DNA of 64,000 bases from Chinchilla lanigera (taxonomy: Eukaryota; Chordata; Mammalia; Rodentia; Chinchillidae). Both the position numbers and the translations under genes were made by a program. The stretch is from NCBI RefSeq assembly GCF_000276665.1, contig NW_004955417.1, positions 10,642,045-10,706,044 on the forward strand, written 5' to 3'. Below, piece by piece: positions 22,675 through 34,059 of this stretch; position 1 is the stretch's first letter, and each line of letters starts with the position of its first letter. The notes beneath the pieces were generated by a model. The model was not told the DNA's origin and ran no database searches. It saw only the letters and a list, made by a program, of their open reading frames with translations.

Positions 22675-22779
22675 CAGTAGGCAGATATATTTTTTAAAGA
22701 AACTGACAATACCTAGTGTTGAAAAAAGATATAGAGGAGTTGGAAGTATCTTATCCTGTTGGAGGGATATGAAACAACA

Positions 22780-23880
22780 CTAGAAAAAAATCAATTGCTG
22801 TTGTGAAAGTTGTTGTTGCCCTAATTTCTCTATCATTGAGTTTGTTATTTGTGTACAAGAATACTATTGATTTTTGAGTGTTATGGCTAATGTTTCTAGA
22901 ACTATGTTGAATAAGAGTGGTGCCAGTGGACACCCTTGTCTTGTTCCTAATTTTAGAATGAAAGCTTTCAGTTTTTGTATGATGTTAGCTGTTGATTTGA
23001 AATAGATAGCTTTTATCGACTGAGAAAAAGACCACTCATTCCAATTTTCTGTAGGGTCTTTATCATGAATGGGTGCTGGACTTTGCCAAATGCTTTTTCT
23101 GTGTCTCTTCAGATAATAAATATGGTTTTTGTCCTGGGCTCTGATAATGTTGTATATTGCATTTATTGATTTATATATGTTGAACCATCCATGCATTCCT
23201 GGAATGAACCCTACTTGGTCAGAGTATATAATTATCTTGATAATTTGCTGCACTCTGTTTACCAGTATCTTACTGAGGATTCTTGCATCTATGTTCATCA
23301 GGGAGACTGGCCTATGGTCCTCTTTCTTGGTTGGGTCATTCTCCGGTTTTAGTATCAAGAGTAATCTTTGCTTCCAGGAATCACTTTGGGAATAATACAT
23401 CCCTTTTAATTTCATTAAAGAGTTTGAGAAGTAGTGGTATTAGGTCTTGTCTAAATTTCATATAGAATTCAGTAGTGAATCTGTTAGGGCTTGCCTGGGC
23501 TTTTCTTTGTTGGTAGTGGTTTTCTGTTTGTTTTGGGGCTTTTTTGCATTTATTACACATCTTTCAAAGAGTTCCTCTTATTCCATGTTACAGAGATATT
23601 ATCCTTCACTGCATGCTCAGTTTTTTGTTTTTGTTTTTGTTTTTGGTCCCCTTGATATGTGGGAAAGAAACTCCCAACCTTCTAGATGTCCAGTACAAGT
23701 TCATGTTCTGTAAAATTGAAGAATGAATTCTACGAATAATGGAGATTAAGAGCAGAATAAATTTATTGAGGAAAGAAAGCTTCTATCTGAAAGAGACAAA
23801 AAGAGTTCCAAGTGGGTTGCCTTTGATACGTTTTTAACTACATCTTCTATTTCTTTGACAGATATTGGTTTATTTAACTT
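22780..23880 (-). mobile_element. L1 ORF2 fragment (reverse transcriptase), minus orientation
   Basis: The minus strand between about 23,415 and 22,864 keeps a 183-codon open frame with L1 reverse-transcriptase blocks: DHRPVSLMNIDARILSKILVNR, SDQVGFIPGMHGWFNI, GTRQGCPLAPLLFNIVLE. The YADD block is lost because the sequence jumps from NIVLETLA to a NKLNDREI segment. Homology resumes further right (tctttgacagatattgg) after an unrelated insert at about 23,630-23,820. Domesticated genes of this kind are unknown; this is a decayed L1. Confidence 0.88.
23630..23820 (-). mobile_element. Unassigned insert, possibly an LTR fragment, in the minus L1
   Basis: Interrupts L1 homology. On the minus strand it contains a caataaatttattctgctc stretch resembling an LTR polyadenylation region. 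A T-rich (ttttg)n run sits at the left edge. No family could be named. Confidence 0.4.
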
Positions 23881-25659
23881 TCACTCTGAAGTCAGGAAAA
23901 AGGCAAGGATATCCCATTCAATATACTTCTGGAAACATTGGCCAGACCAATTAGACAAGAGCAAGAGATAAAAAAAAAAAGGAATAAGAATAGGAAAGGA
24001 AGAAGTTAAATTACCAGAATTTGCAGATAATGATACTCTAATATACCCCAAAAACTTCACCAAAAGACTTCTAGATTTAATAACCAGATTCAGTCATGTA
24101 GCTGGTACAATGTCAACACTCAAAAATCAATAGTATTCCTGTACACAAATAGCAAACTCACTGATACAGAAATTAGGGAAACAACACCTTTCACAACAAC
24201 ATCCCCCAAAAATAACAAACCTAGAATCAATCTAACAAAGAAAGTAATAGACCTGTATACTGAAACCTACTGTACTCTAAAAAAAGAGATCAAACAAGGT
24301 ATCAGACAATGAGAAGGCATCCCTTGTTCTTCGGTAGGAACAACAAATATAGGGAAAATGGACATACTTCCAAAATTGTTGTACAGATTTAATGTGAACC
24401 CAATCAAAATACCAATAACATATTTCACAGAATTAGGGAAAACATTCCTAAAACTCACTGGGAACCAGAAGATACTAGGAATAGCAAAAGCAATACTGGG
24501 CAACAAAGACAAGGCAGGGGGCATCAAAATTCCCGACTTGAAATTATACTACAAAGCTACTGTAATAAAAACAGCATGGTACTAACAAAAAAGCAGACCC
24601 AAGTATCAACAGAACAGATTAGGAGATACAGAAACAATTTCAGATATACTCAGCTGCCTTATCTTTGACAAAGGAGTCAAACATTTTCACTGGGAGAAAG
24701 TTAGACTCTTTAATAAATGGTGCTGAAAAACTGGCTTTCCACATGGCAAAGATTAAAGGTACACCCATATTTTCACCATGCACTAAACTAAAATCAAAAT
24801 GGATCAAAGATCTAAATACTAAAACAGAAACACTAAGTCTGCTCTAAGAATAGGTAGAGCTCTTCAAGGCATTGGTGTAGGTAAAGGCTTTATGAACAAA
24901 ACCTCAACTGCACAGGTACTATCACAAAGAATCAACAACTGGGATCTCATCTTATCAAAAAGCTTTTGGACAGCAAAAGAAACCACCAACAGAGTGAAGA
25001 GACAATCTACAGTGTGGTAAAAATTTTTTGCCAGCTGTTCTTCAGATAAAGAACTAGTATCTAGAATATATAAGGAGCTCAAAAAAATCACGGCCCCTAA
25101 ATTTAAAGACCCAATCCAAAAATGGACATCTGAGATGAATACACACTTCTCAAGTAAAGAAGGACAAACAGCAAAGAAATATACAAAAAAATGTTCAAAA
25201 TCACTGGTCATTCAAGAAATGCAAATTAAAACAACACTGAGATTCCATCTTACTCTGGAAAGAACGGCTATTATCAAGAAACCAACCAATAATAAATGCT
25301 GGCGGGGTGGAGGGGAAAAAGGAACCCTTCTCCACTGCTGGTGGGAGTAGAGACTGGTGCAACCACTGTGGAGCGTCCTCAAAAAACTAGGACTAGAGGC
25401 TTATTTGACCCAGCTATTCCCCTCCTTGGTATCTTCCCCAAAGAAATAAAAGCATCATACCACAGTAATATATGCACACCCACGTTTATGGCAGTACAGT
25501 TTGTAATAGTCAAATCTTAGAAACAGCCCAAATGCCCATCAATTGGTGAACGGTTAAAGAAGACATGATTTTTTTATACAATGGACTACTACTCCACCAT
25601 AAAGAAGGATACACTTGAGACATTTCCAGGTAAATAGAAAGCACCTTGATGCTTTTGTT

Positions 25660-25754
25660 TTTCTTTTTATTTTTTTTGGTGCCGAGAACTGAACTCAGGA
25701 CCTTGTACCTGCCTGGCAGGGGCTTGTGACACTGAGCTATATCCCGGGCCCAGA
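25660..25754 (-). mobile_element. ID SINE
   Basis: Reverse-orientation ID inserted near the end of the plus-strand L1 at 23,880-26,165, with a T-rich head at 25,660. Confidence 0.9.
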
Positions 25755-25880
25755 TGCACTTTGAGATCATACTCTTCACTGAAATAAATCAGATACACAT
25801 GCATAAATACCACATTGTTTGGTGTGAGAAACCAAAACTGTTAAAAAAGAGAAAGGACCAAAATGTATAACAGGTATTGT

Positions 25881-25990
25881 GAAATAGGAAGAAAATGTTC
25901 AAATGGGGAAGGGGATAGGGAGAAAAGTTTGGGAGAAGGGGAAATAGGAAGAAAATGTTCAAATGGGGAAGGGGATAGGGAGAAAAGTTT
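25881..25990 (+). repeat. 60-base tandem duplication in the L1 3' UTR
   Basis: A purine-rich unit of 60 bases (25,881-25,940, starting gaaataggaagaaaatgttc) is followed by an exact 50-base second copy (25,941-25,990). Confidence 0.97.
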
Positions 25991-26230
25991 TTCATTTTTA
26001 AAAAATGAGAAAAGAAGGGAAAAAATGAAAACAAAGCTTTTTTAAATGAGGAGGGGAGGAAGGGTTGGAGGGAGGGTAGGGGAATGGAAAGAAAAAGAAT
26101 CAAGTTACATTATGTACAGGTACAAATGCTCTATGATATGATCAATAAATTCTTATTAAAAATTTATGAGTAATGAAGATGATTTGGAAAATGGAAATAA
26201 ATGACTATGATGGTTTAAAAAAAAAAAAAC

Positions 26231-26385
26231 AGTCATGATAGCACATGCCTATAATCCCAGCACTCAGGAAGCTGAAACAGGAGGATCACTGCAAGTTCAA
26301 GGCCAGCCTGGACTATAAAGTCAGTTTAAGACCAGCCTGAATTGTATAGTGAAATTTTGTCTCAAAAGACCAAAAGGAAAAAAAA
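26231..26385 (+). mobile_element. B1-like SINE
   Basis: Old copy with several CpG decays (catgatagcacatgcctat). Confidence 0.88.
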
Positions 26386-26713
26386 AGCTAGTATCGTATC
26401 AATATTAATTTTTTGATTTTTGACAGTTGTACTTCCATAGCTTTATTGTATAGGAACCTTGCTTTGTATTGGAAATATATAATGAAAAATTTAGAATGAT
26501 GGGGCACCATGTTTTCAACTTACTCTCATCTTGTTCAGAAAAATTACAATACATGCAAAAGTATAAAATTTGTAGTTCTTTCTAGTAGTCTTGAATTTTT
26601 CTGTAAGTTTGAAATGATATTCTTAAAATACCACACTAAAAAGTTTAAATTAAAAAGCATAACAAAATAATATTTTTTAACTATTAGATTGTCAAACACT
26701 AAAAAGTATAAGC

Positions 26714-26905
26714 AAAGCCAGGTGAGGTTGCACATGCCTTAATCCCAGCTACTCAGGAGACTGAGACTGGTGGACCACAAGTTCCAGGTAGCCTGAGCAA
26801 CTGAGACTCAAAATAAAAAGTGATATGTGTGTAGCTCAGTGGCAGAGCACTTGCCTAGAATAGATGAGGAATGGGTTCAATTCCCAGTACCAGAGGAAAA
26901 AAGTG
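26714..26905 (+). mobile_element. B1-ID dimer SINE
   Basis: Here the ID part keeps its middle (gagcacttgcctagaatag). Confidence 0.8.
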
Positions 26906-27058
26906 TAAGAATATACAGAGCCCACCAAAAAAATGTATACTCACTTCAGCAGTTCACCACACTAATAAAAGTCTGGAAGCTAATGACCACCACTTTGAGC
27001 ACCTTTTATAATTGTATAGCTCGGAGGTAACTCATATTAATCTCATAATATCTCAATA

Positions 27059-27148
27059 GGGGCTGGGGATTTAGTTCAGCGGCACAGCACCTGACTGGCA
27101 AGCACGAGGTCATGAGTTTGATTCCCAGTACTGGGGGAAAAAAAAAGT
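27059..27148 (+). mobile_element. ID SINE
   Basis: Flanked by (a)tctcaata words on both sides. Confidence 0.93.
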
Positions 27149-27520
27149 CTCAATAAATTTTGTATTAAAATATTTATACAAGCTTTTCTTTTCCTGATGT
27201 ATACTTTTTGACAGTCTCTGTACTTATATAGAGATTAAATATTACAATAAACGATACATGTATAGCTCAAGTAGTGCTGCTAGTAGTATAAACCTATATT
27301 AACAACTAGATAGCAACTTATCAATCAGAATAATAAATGTATATACCTCATAAGCAGTATCCTACCCCAGCTTATTATCCTGTGAATATATTCTCACATA
27401 GGTATATAACATATAGCTATTCATTTTAGCTTTGTTTGGAATAACAAAAGATCCCAAACAACCTAAATATCCATTAATAAGGCATTGGCTTAAGTACTTT
27501 TCAAACATCCATACAATATA

Positions 27521-27676
27521 TAACTTTTTTTTTTTTTCGAGACAAGGTCTCTCTATGTAGTTTAGTCTGGCCTTGAACTCACTATGTAGCCCAGGCTGGC
27601 CTCGAACTCACAGCAATCCTCCTGCTTCAGCTTCCCAAATGCTGAGATTATAGGCATGAGCCACCACACAAGGCTT
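27521..27676 (-). mobile_element. B1-like SINE
   Basis: T-rich head then gagacaaggtctctctatg. Confidence 0.9.
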
Positions 27677-27708
27677 AATACAATTAACTTTTAAAAATAA
27701 TGAGCTAC

Positions 27709-27800
27709 GGCCAGGGATATAGCTCAGTGGCACAGTGACTGCCTGACAAGCACCAGGCCCAGAGTTCAATTCCTGGTACCAAAAACAGAAAAAAAGAAAA
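27709..27800 (+). mobile_element. ID SINE
   Basis: Flanked by aaaaataatgagcta and aaaaaaatgagctag. Confidence 0.93.
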
Positions 27801-28116
27801 GGAAAAAAAAAAAGCCCCTTAAAAAAATGAGCTAGTTCTAAACGTACTGATGAAAAGAATTCAAAGATACATTATAGTAAAAATGCAATGTATAGAATAA
27901 TGCACCTAGGAAACTTTTGTTTGGGGAAAAAAATACATAAAAAATGGTTTAAAATACTAGAATGCTTCAAAGCAGATACACAAAAACTGGTAACTGGTTG
28001 TCTGATGGGAAGGGAACTAGATGGCTAGAGATAAGACAAAGGAGTTTGTTCTTACTACATTTTTCATGCCTTCTGGACTTTTAATTTTTTTCAATGTTCT
28101 CACATGACTTTATTTA

Positions 28117-28198
28117 TTTATTTGGTACCAAGAATCGAACTCAAGACCTTGCGCTCGCCAGGCAGGTGCTGTGCCACTGAGCTATATCCCCAGCCCTC
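28117..28198 (-). mobile_element. ID SINE
   Basis: Flanked by tcacatgactttat on both sides (duplication). Confidence 0.95.
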
Positions 28199-28739
28199 AC
28201 ATGACTTTATGTAAGAACACAGTAGGTTTCCAGAAGTTAATATTTATCATTTGACAACAAAGAAAAACTAATATCCCAAATTAGCGTATTTTATTTATTT
28301 ACTTATAGCCCTGAAATCTGTCACTGAAACCTGCAGTATCTTTATTGCAGTGATAGAGAAGCTGAGTTAAACTGGTTAGAAAAAGGATATTGGCTTCATC
28401 AGAATTGCTGGTGTATGACACTGCACCAATTACTCCAAGACTTGACTCAGTAAAATATGCTTAGGCTAACATGTCACAGATAACACAGTTTGTGGTCAGC
28501 ATCATTTCCATCGTACCACAAAAGTAATGCTGGATGAGAGAAAGTTTTCTTACTGCAGTTTTGCAAAGGTCTCTCTTTCCTTTCCTCTTTTTTTTTTTTT
28601 TTTTTGTCTCCTGTCTTCCTTCTCCCCCTTTCTCTTCACTGAGATATTCATTTACATAAAATGGATGCATCCTTAGGGGACTTGATAGCTGGACACACTT
28701 GTGAAGCTTCTGTCCTAATCTAGACAACATCCTAGGGCA

Positions 28740-28885
28740 CTCAAAGGTTCCTTGTGACCTTTGCAGTCGCTCCCCACCCGACCCCGTGGCCTGGCAAACA
28801 CTGATCTAGCACTGTAGAGGAGATCTGCCTGGGTTTGAATTTCATATACAGTACTTAACTTTTTTAATGTTCATTCATTACCTAT
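28740..28885. other. Unassigned old-repeat-like stretch
   Basis: Moderately GC-rich (ctccccacccgaccccgtgg); possibly a DNA transposon remnant. No gene seen. Confidence 0.3.
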
Positions 28886-29190
28886 TTATTTTAAAAGTCC
28901 ACAAGGGACTACATATGGTGCGATTCTCTTTAAAGGCATACCCAGAATAGGCAAATCCATAGCAACAGATTAGCAGCAGATTAGCAGTTGGCAGGGGCTA
29001 GAAGTAGGGAGAGAATACAGAGGGCTTAATTGGTCTAAGCTAAGGCTTCCTTTTAGGAAGGTAAAAATGCTCTGGAACTAGACAGAGGTGATGATTGTAC
29101 AGTATTGTAAATATGCTAAATACCACTGAATTGTATACTGTAAAGTGGTAGATTTTAGATTTTATCATAATAAAAAATTACATGCATAAA
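28885..29190 (+). mobile_element. Old L1 3' UTR fragment
   Basis: Recognisable as the L1 3'-end block with gttggcaggggctagaagtag and ccactgaattgtatactgt. Confidence 0.75.
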
Positions 29191-29474
29191 AATATTTTAC
29201 AAAAAAATTAGAAACAATAAAATACAAAAATCACATTAATTTGACAGTGACATTTGGCTGCAATTAGACTGCTAATCACAATATGAATATGATACCAACA
29301 GATTTGGCCAGTTCCTTTTGTGTTCAAGCTTTCTCTCCAGCCACCAGGGATAAAATGGTTCAACTCTTTTACTCTCCCTATTTGAATAAGGGAAACTTCA
29401 CTTGGAAAAATTATACCACTTCAACAATTCTGTCTACCTCTGTTCTGATTGGTAGGCATGAATAGTACTCACTT

Positions 29475-29520
29475 AGGGGCTGGGGATTTAGCTCAGCGGC
29501 ACAGTGCCTGCCTGGCAAGC
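29475..29520 (+). mobile_element. ID SINE running into the assembly gap
   Basis: The first 46 bases of a consensus ID are present before the Ns. The right side of the gap opens with an A run that may be its tail or that of another element. Confidence 0.9.
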
Positions 29521-29918
29521 NNNNNNNNNNNNNNNNNNNNNNNNNNNNNNNNNNNNNNNNNNNNNNNNNNNNNNNNNNNNNNNNNNNNNNNNNNNNNNNN
29601 NNNNNNNNNNNNNNNNNNNNNNNNNNNNNNNNNNNNNNNNNNNNNNNNNNNNNNNNNNNNNNNNNNNNNNNNNNNNNNNNNNNNNNNNNNNNNNNNNNNN
29701 NNNNNNNNNNNNNNNNNNNNNNNNNNNNNNNNNNNNNNNNNNNNNNNNNNNNNNNNNNNNNNNNNNNNNNNNNNNNNNNNNNNNNNNNNNNNNNNNNNNN
29801 NNNNNNNNNNNNNNNNNNNNNNNNNNNNNNNNNNNNNNNNNNNNNNNNNNNNNNNNNNNNNNNNNNNNNNNNNNNNNNNNNNNNNNNNNNNNNNNNNNNN
29901 NNNNNNNNNNNNNNNNNN
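29521..29918. other. Assembly gap (398 N)
   Basis: Run of N. Open frames drawn across it have no meaning. Confidence 1.
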
Positions 29919-30234
29919 AAAAAAAAAAAAAAATCCGTAAAATTCTAACTTCTCTGAAAATGTATAACCCCTCTGAAAATATGTCCAACCATCTCCATGG
30001 ACCTAAGATTCATTAGAAAAACATGTATCTAATCCCTGCACCACAGAAAGATGTATCACTCTTGTTCATGTATGTCATTAATCCTCCTCTGGGAAAAGGG
30101 GGACAGGATAGGTTGGATAATATATACCAAATATAAGTAATAAATACCAGTGTTTTACAGTATAATGTGATATCTATCATTCACAGTAACCTACCATAGA
30201 TTTTATGCACAACTAAACAGCTTGACAGCCCCAA

Positions 30235-30450
30235 ACACAAAGTAATGATAAGGAGACAGAAACATTAACCACCTTGATGTGATCAGTACATATTGTATAC
30301 ATGTATTAAAATATCATACTAGGGGCAGCGGCTAGAGCTCAGCGGCACAGTGCCTGCCTAGCAAGCATGAGGTCCTGAGTTCAATTCCTGGTACCCAAAA
30401 GAAAAAAATCATACTATGCCCCATAAATACGTATAATTACTATACAGTGA
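30235..30450 (+). mobile_element. Old L1 3' end with ID inside
   Basis: tattaaaatatcatacta before and atgccccataaatacgtata after the ID at 30,322 form one L1 3' terminus; atcatacta is duplicated at the ID insertion site. A related terminus recurs at about 30,715-30,800. Confidence 0.6.
30322..30406 (+). mobile_element. ID SINE
   Basis: Variant head (ggggcagcggctagagctc) with intact box B. Confidence 0.92.
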
Positions 30451-30483
30451 TAAAATTTTTTTAATGTTTAAGAGATGAAAATT

Positions 30484-30622
30484 TTAGCTGGGCATGGTGG
30501 CACGCATCTATAATACCAACACTCAAGAAGCTGAGGCAGAAGGATCAAAAGTAAAGCCAGCCTGGTCTACACAGTGAGTTTAAGCCCAGGATGACTAAAT
30601 AGTGAGATCTGTCTGAAAAGTT
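30484..30622 (+). mobile_element. B1-like SINE, diverged
   Basis: gctgggcatggtggcacgca; internal deletions. Confidence 0.85.
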
Positions 30623-30631
30623 GTTTTTTGT

Positions 30632-30686
30632 TTGCTTGTTTGTTTGTTTTTGGTACCAGGAATTGAACTCCTGACCTCAGGCTTGC
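30632..30686 (-). mobile_element. 5'-truncated ID SINE
   Basis: Only the 3' part (gaattgaactcctgacctc) remains. ctgaaaagtt flanks both sides, so truncation happened at insertion. Confidence 0.85.
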
Positions 30687-31318
30687 TGAAAAGTTTTTAA
30701 ATGAATAAAGGGATGAAAATATTAAATACCATGAGTTTATCATTATACACTATATATCTGTATGAAATCATCACTGTATCCCATAAATTCTTACATTAAA
30801 ATAGTAACTTTTTGAAGCACAATTTTTTTAAAGCTCTACTGTTCGCTACTACATTCCTCTCATCCTAAAATGTATCTTCTTTAAAAAGGAAAAAACCAAA
30901 AAGCTTCTCTGGTCCCCTGCCATCCTTCAAAATACTACTTTCTTTCACTATCAAACTTACTTTCATACTTTCCCTTCCATTCATTGCCTCCATTTGCCTA
31001 GTCTCACTCGACACATGTTCCTTACAACATGAATTTTGTTTCAAACAGTTCTGAAACTATTCTCTCAATTATTACCAAAACATGCAAACAGTAATGTTCT
31101 GGTGGCATTGTCTTGCCTATGTGACTTTTTAAAGCACTTGGAAGCTGTTAGATTTAGCCAAGGGACTCAACTACAAAACACTACAAGCTTCTCAAGATCC
31201 CTTCACTCAGGCATACAATGTTCTTGAATTCTTACCGTTGATATAAAGCCAACAAGAGAATGTTCCCACCTTTGTATATCACAGTTTAGTGAAAGGAGTA
31301 GGTAACTATATAAAAGAT

Positions 31319-31405
31319 AAGTGCTGGGAATATAGCTCAGCGGCACAAGCACCTGCCTGGCAAGTGGGAGGTCCTGAGTTTGATTCTCAGTACCAAAGAA
31401 AATAA
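31319..31405 (+). mobile_element. ID SINE
   Basis: Flanked by ataaaagataagt and aaaataagatagt. Confidence 0.92.
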
Positions 31406-31509
31406 GATAGTGTGGCCTCACTGCAGAATGAAAATCAAAGTTAAAGGAAGTATTTCTCTTTTCTATAGAAAGTATAGCTCTGAATAGTCTGTATTAGCTT
31501 CTGAATATT

Positions 31510-31975
31510 CTGTATTAACTTCCAACAATGCTGTAACAAAATATCACAAACTGGGCTGCCTACTAAAACAGAATTTAGTCTCGGTCTGGAGAGGAGATGT
31601 CTGAAATGAAGGTGTGAGCAGGCTATGACCGCTCTAAGGCTCTAGGGGAGAATCCTTTGTCTCTTTCCAGCTCTGATGGCTGCTAGCAAGCCATGGTGTT
31701 CTCAGCTTGCAGTTATGCTATCCAATCTCTACCTTCATTGTCACATGCTCTTTACCATCTCTGCTTCCATCTCTCTTCTAAAGACATCAGTCATTGCATT
31801 TAGGATTTACCATATGCCTGTGTGATTACATCAGCAAAGATTCAGTTTCCAAATAAGGCCACAGCATTGGTGGTATAGTGGTGAGCTCAGCTGCCTTCCA
31901 AATAAGGCCACATTCATGTATCACAGCTAAGAACCTCATTGTATATTTTAAGGAAATTGACTTCAACTTACTACT
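31510..31975 (-). mobile_element. MLT1 LTR (ERVL-MaLR)
   Basis: The plus strand reads the reverse complement of the MLT1 consensus as I know it: aacaaaatatcacaaactggg, then gctctaggggagaatcc and ttccaaataaggcca. It hosts the tRNA-Gly half at 31,864. Confidence 0.85.
31864..31895 (+). pseudogene. Retroposed 5' half of tRNA-Gly(UCC)
   Basis: The 32 bases gcattggtggtatagtggtg... match the 5' half of tRNA-Gly(UCC) up to the anticodon loop with two or three mismatches. They are flanked by a perfect 17-base duplication (ttccaaataaggccaca, 31,847-31,863 and 31,896-31,912). The duplicated word is normal MLT1 LTR sequence, which fixes the pre-insertion site. There is no tail. The first duplicate bases (ttccaa) coincide with the tRNA anticodon-loop sequence, so the exact 3' end is ambiguous by about six bases. 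Confidence 0.9.
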
Positions 31976-33530
31976 TTTCCCTTTCCTCAGGACTTGATTT
32001 TTCTAAGCCTAGGCTCAAAAGACTGAGCAGGAATGTTCATGAAGAGAAAGTTTCAGCAATCTTCTGGGATTCTTATGCTTAATTTGGAGAGAAATCACCA
32101 ACTGGTAAAGTGCAGCCCCCTTAATGTTAGCAGCTCTGGTCCTTGAGTGCCGTTGATTCTCAACCCTCATTGTTACAGTTCCAAGTTTTGATTGCCAGGA
32201 CCTCTTAGCCCTTAGTGTTATACTTGGTGCTACAGTTAGTTCCAAGCTTTGAGTGTCAGCAACTCCTGGCAGCTTGCAGCCATCCACTACTGTAGCTCCT
32301 CAGCAGCCACAGCTCACAGCCCCCTTGGCAGCTTTCTGGAGCTTCTCTAACAGCTTCTGGCACATCTCAGGGGTTTTTCCATAGGTTTCCACAGGTCTAT
32401 GCTCTTAGCTCTGCACTGCTTCGCTGCTCACTAGAGCTCTTCAGCAGCCCTCTACATGCCAAGCATGCTCAGGGCTAATACCCTTTAATGTTACCAGCTC
32501 TTTCTTAAAGCAACTAGCTCAGCCCACTTTACCGGAGATTAAAGGCCTGAGTAGGCAATCAGACCACCCAAGTGATACTGTTCAGAGGCCTATGCTGTAG
32601 CACAGGCAGAGAGCACACAGAAGTCCCCTTAGACTAACCCAAGAAGTGTGAAGGAATGCTGCTTATGTAGAGAAAGGGCGGGCCCATGCATGTGTAATCT
32701 CCTGCTTCTCCTAGAACTATTTAGGGACTTTCAAAATAGTGGCAGAGGAGGCAGGATCATCTGGAGAGGTTGCAGGGTGAAGTCATCTGTATATAAAGGC
32801 TGCTGCAGCCGAGGCAATTATCTCCCAAAGCAGCACTGGGAATTCTAGAAGAGGTTCAGCTCTCAATGGTGATAGCTCAGCTCAACTGCAGAAGTGACTG
32901 CTTGATTGACAGTTACTGTGAAACAGCAGGTCTGAAGTCAAACTACCATGGCTTACAATGACTGTCCGGGAGTGGTGGAACCCTGATCATGGCCCAAAAG
33001 GTTCTAGGGGCTTCGGGATGACACTGGCAGGCCTTGGTCAGTCCCTGATCCGTACCCAGTCTGGCACAGTCCTCTAGCCATTCCTCAGAGAGGCAGCAAC
33101 AGCACCTGAACAGCTTAGAGACAAGGAAGGGCACTACAGCTGTTGCCAGCCCAAGATTCCTATCAGGACTGCAGTAGCGGGAAGCAGCCCAGAGGGTAGT
33201 TGCGCAGGCAACTGAAGAGGTAATAAGAAGATGCGGGAGCTAGTCATCCTGGGTCACCCTCAGCGCAGTGAGGTGAAGGGGCCTGGTGGCTGTCAGTGAA
33301 ATCACTGACTGCGCAAGTAAAAGAGGAAGGGTTGGGGCTTGTTTTTTGGGCTGTGGTATTTGGACCAAAACAAAGAGAGAGACAGATACAAGTGCGCCAT
33401 TCTACCACAACCCCCAAAGACTGCACATTCCTTGAGCATTGGGGGAAGTCACCGCAGGCCTCCATCTTCATTCTCACACGAGGAATATTATCTATAAACA
33501 TGTAGTGTTATAAAGAGACTTGAAGTGCCC
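31976..33530. other. Unassigned GC-richer interval in a RAD54B intron
   Basis: Moderately GC-rich, gene-free sequence between RAD54B exons. It has repeated agct/cagc-rich phrases (cttagctctgcactgcttcg) and a tatataaagg box at about 32,792. No conserved protein in any frame; the open frames of 60-90 codons look fortuitous. It could be a decayed lineage-specific LTR or L1 5' UTR. Confidence 0.35.
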
Positions 33531-33689
33531 ACTGAAGTTAAAGGAAATGCAAATGTACTTATCAGGGCTCTTTCAACTAAGAAGGAAACCAAACATAAAC
33601 TACCTTACATGAAGTAGTATTACTACTAACCTAGATACTAAATATTACAAATTAGTATTAATTTTGTTTGGTATAGTAAGGTGATTGGG

Positions 33690-33797
33690 AAAAAACTGAA
33701 CCTAGGGCTTCCTACATGCTAGACAAGAATACTACCTCTAAGCTACACCCCCAGGACTATTTCATTTTATTTTATTTTGAGGCAGGGTCTCAATAAG
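33690..33797 (-). mobile_element. Old B1-ID dimer SINE, ID part mainly
   Basis: gaacctagggcttcctacatg, ctaagctacacccccagga, then a short B1 start. Confidence 0.7.
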
Positions 33798-33824
33798 TCA
33801 GAAAACATTTAAGAAATACATGCT

Positions 33825-33975
33825 ACAGCTAGGTGTGGTGGCACTTGCCCGTCATCACAGAACTCAGGAGGCCGAGAAGCAAGCTAGGAGGCCAACCTTG
33901 GTTACACAGTGAGGTCAAGGCCAGCCCCGAAACTACAGTGAGACCCTATCTCAAACCAAAAAAAGAAAAGAAAAA
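33825..33975 (+). mobile_element. B1-like SINE
   Basis: gctaggtgtggtggcacttg with a mixed A/G tail. Confidence 0.88.
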
Positions 33976-34059
33976 GAAATACGAAATGCACACTGAAAGT
34001 TACAGATGAAGTAGCACAGTGTATGAAAAGATTCAGTGAAAAAGAAACAGAAAGAAAGA

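Larger units (their letters stand above)
23880..26165 (+). mobile_element. L1 ORF2 3' part and 3' UTR, plus orientation
   Basis: Starts inside the reverse-transcriptase region (ggaaaaaggcaaggatatcc). It runs through ORF2 blocks such as [12 protein letters not shown] and [25 protein letters not shown], past the stops, into a purine-rich 3' UTR with aataaa at about 26,144. Many frameshifts. An ID element sits at 25,660-25,754. The 3' UTR resembles the minus-strand fragment at 55,845-56,135, so both come from one L1 lineage. Confidence 0.9.
27240..28110 (+). mobile_element. Old L1 3' end, interrupted
   Basis: L1-like phrases (ggaataacaaaagatcccaaac, ctaaatatccattaataagg) to about 27,520, then after a B1 (-) and an ID (+) further L1-like sequence to about 28,080. 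Confidence 0.55.

Noticed and set aside
22864..23415. 183-codon minus-strand frame with reverse-transcriptase motifs as a functional gene
   Set aside because: It is an L1 ORF2 fragment without the catalytic YADD block and without flanking ORF1 or endonuclease.
25881..25990. CRISPR-like or satellite array
   Set aside because: There are only two copies, with no spacers, inside an L1 3' UTR in a mammalian genome.
29449..30016. Three long open frames across the N run
   Set aside because: They consist mostly of N in the assembly gap.
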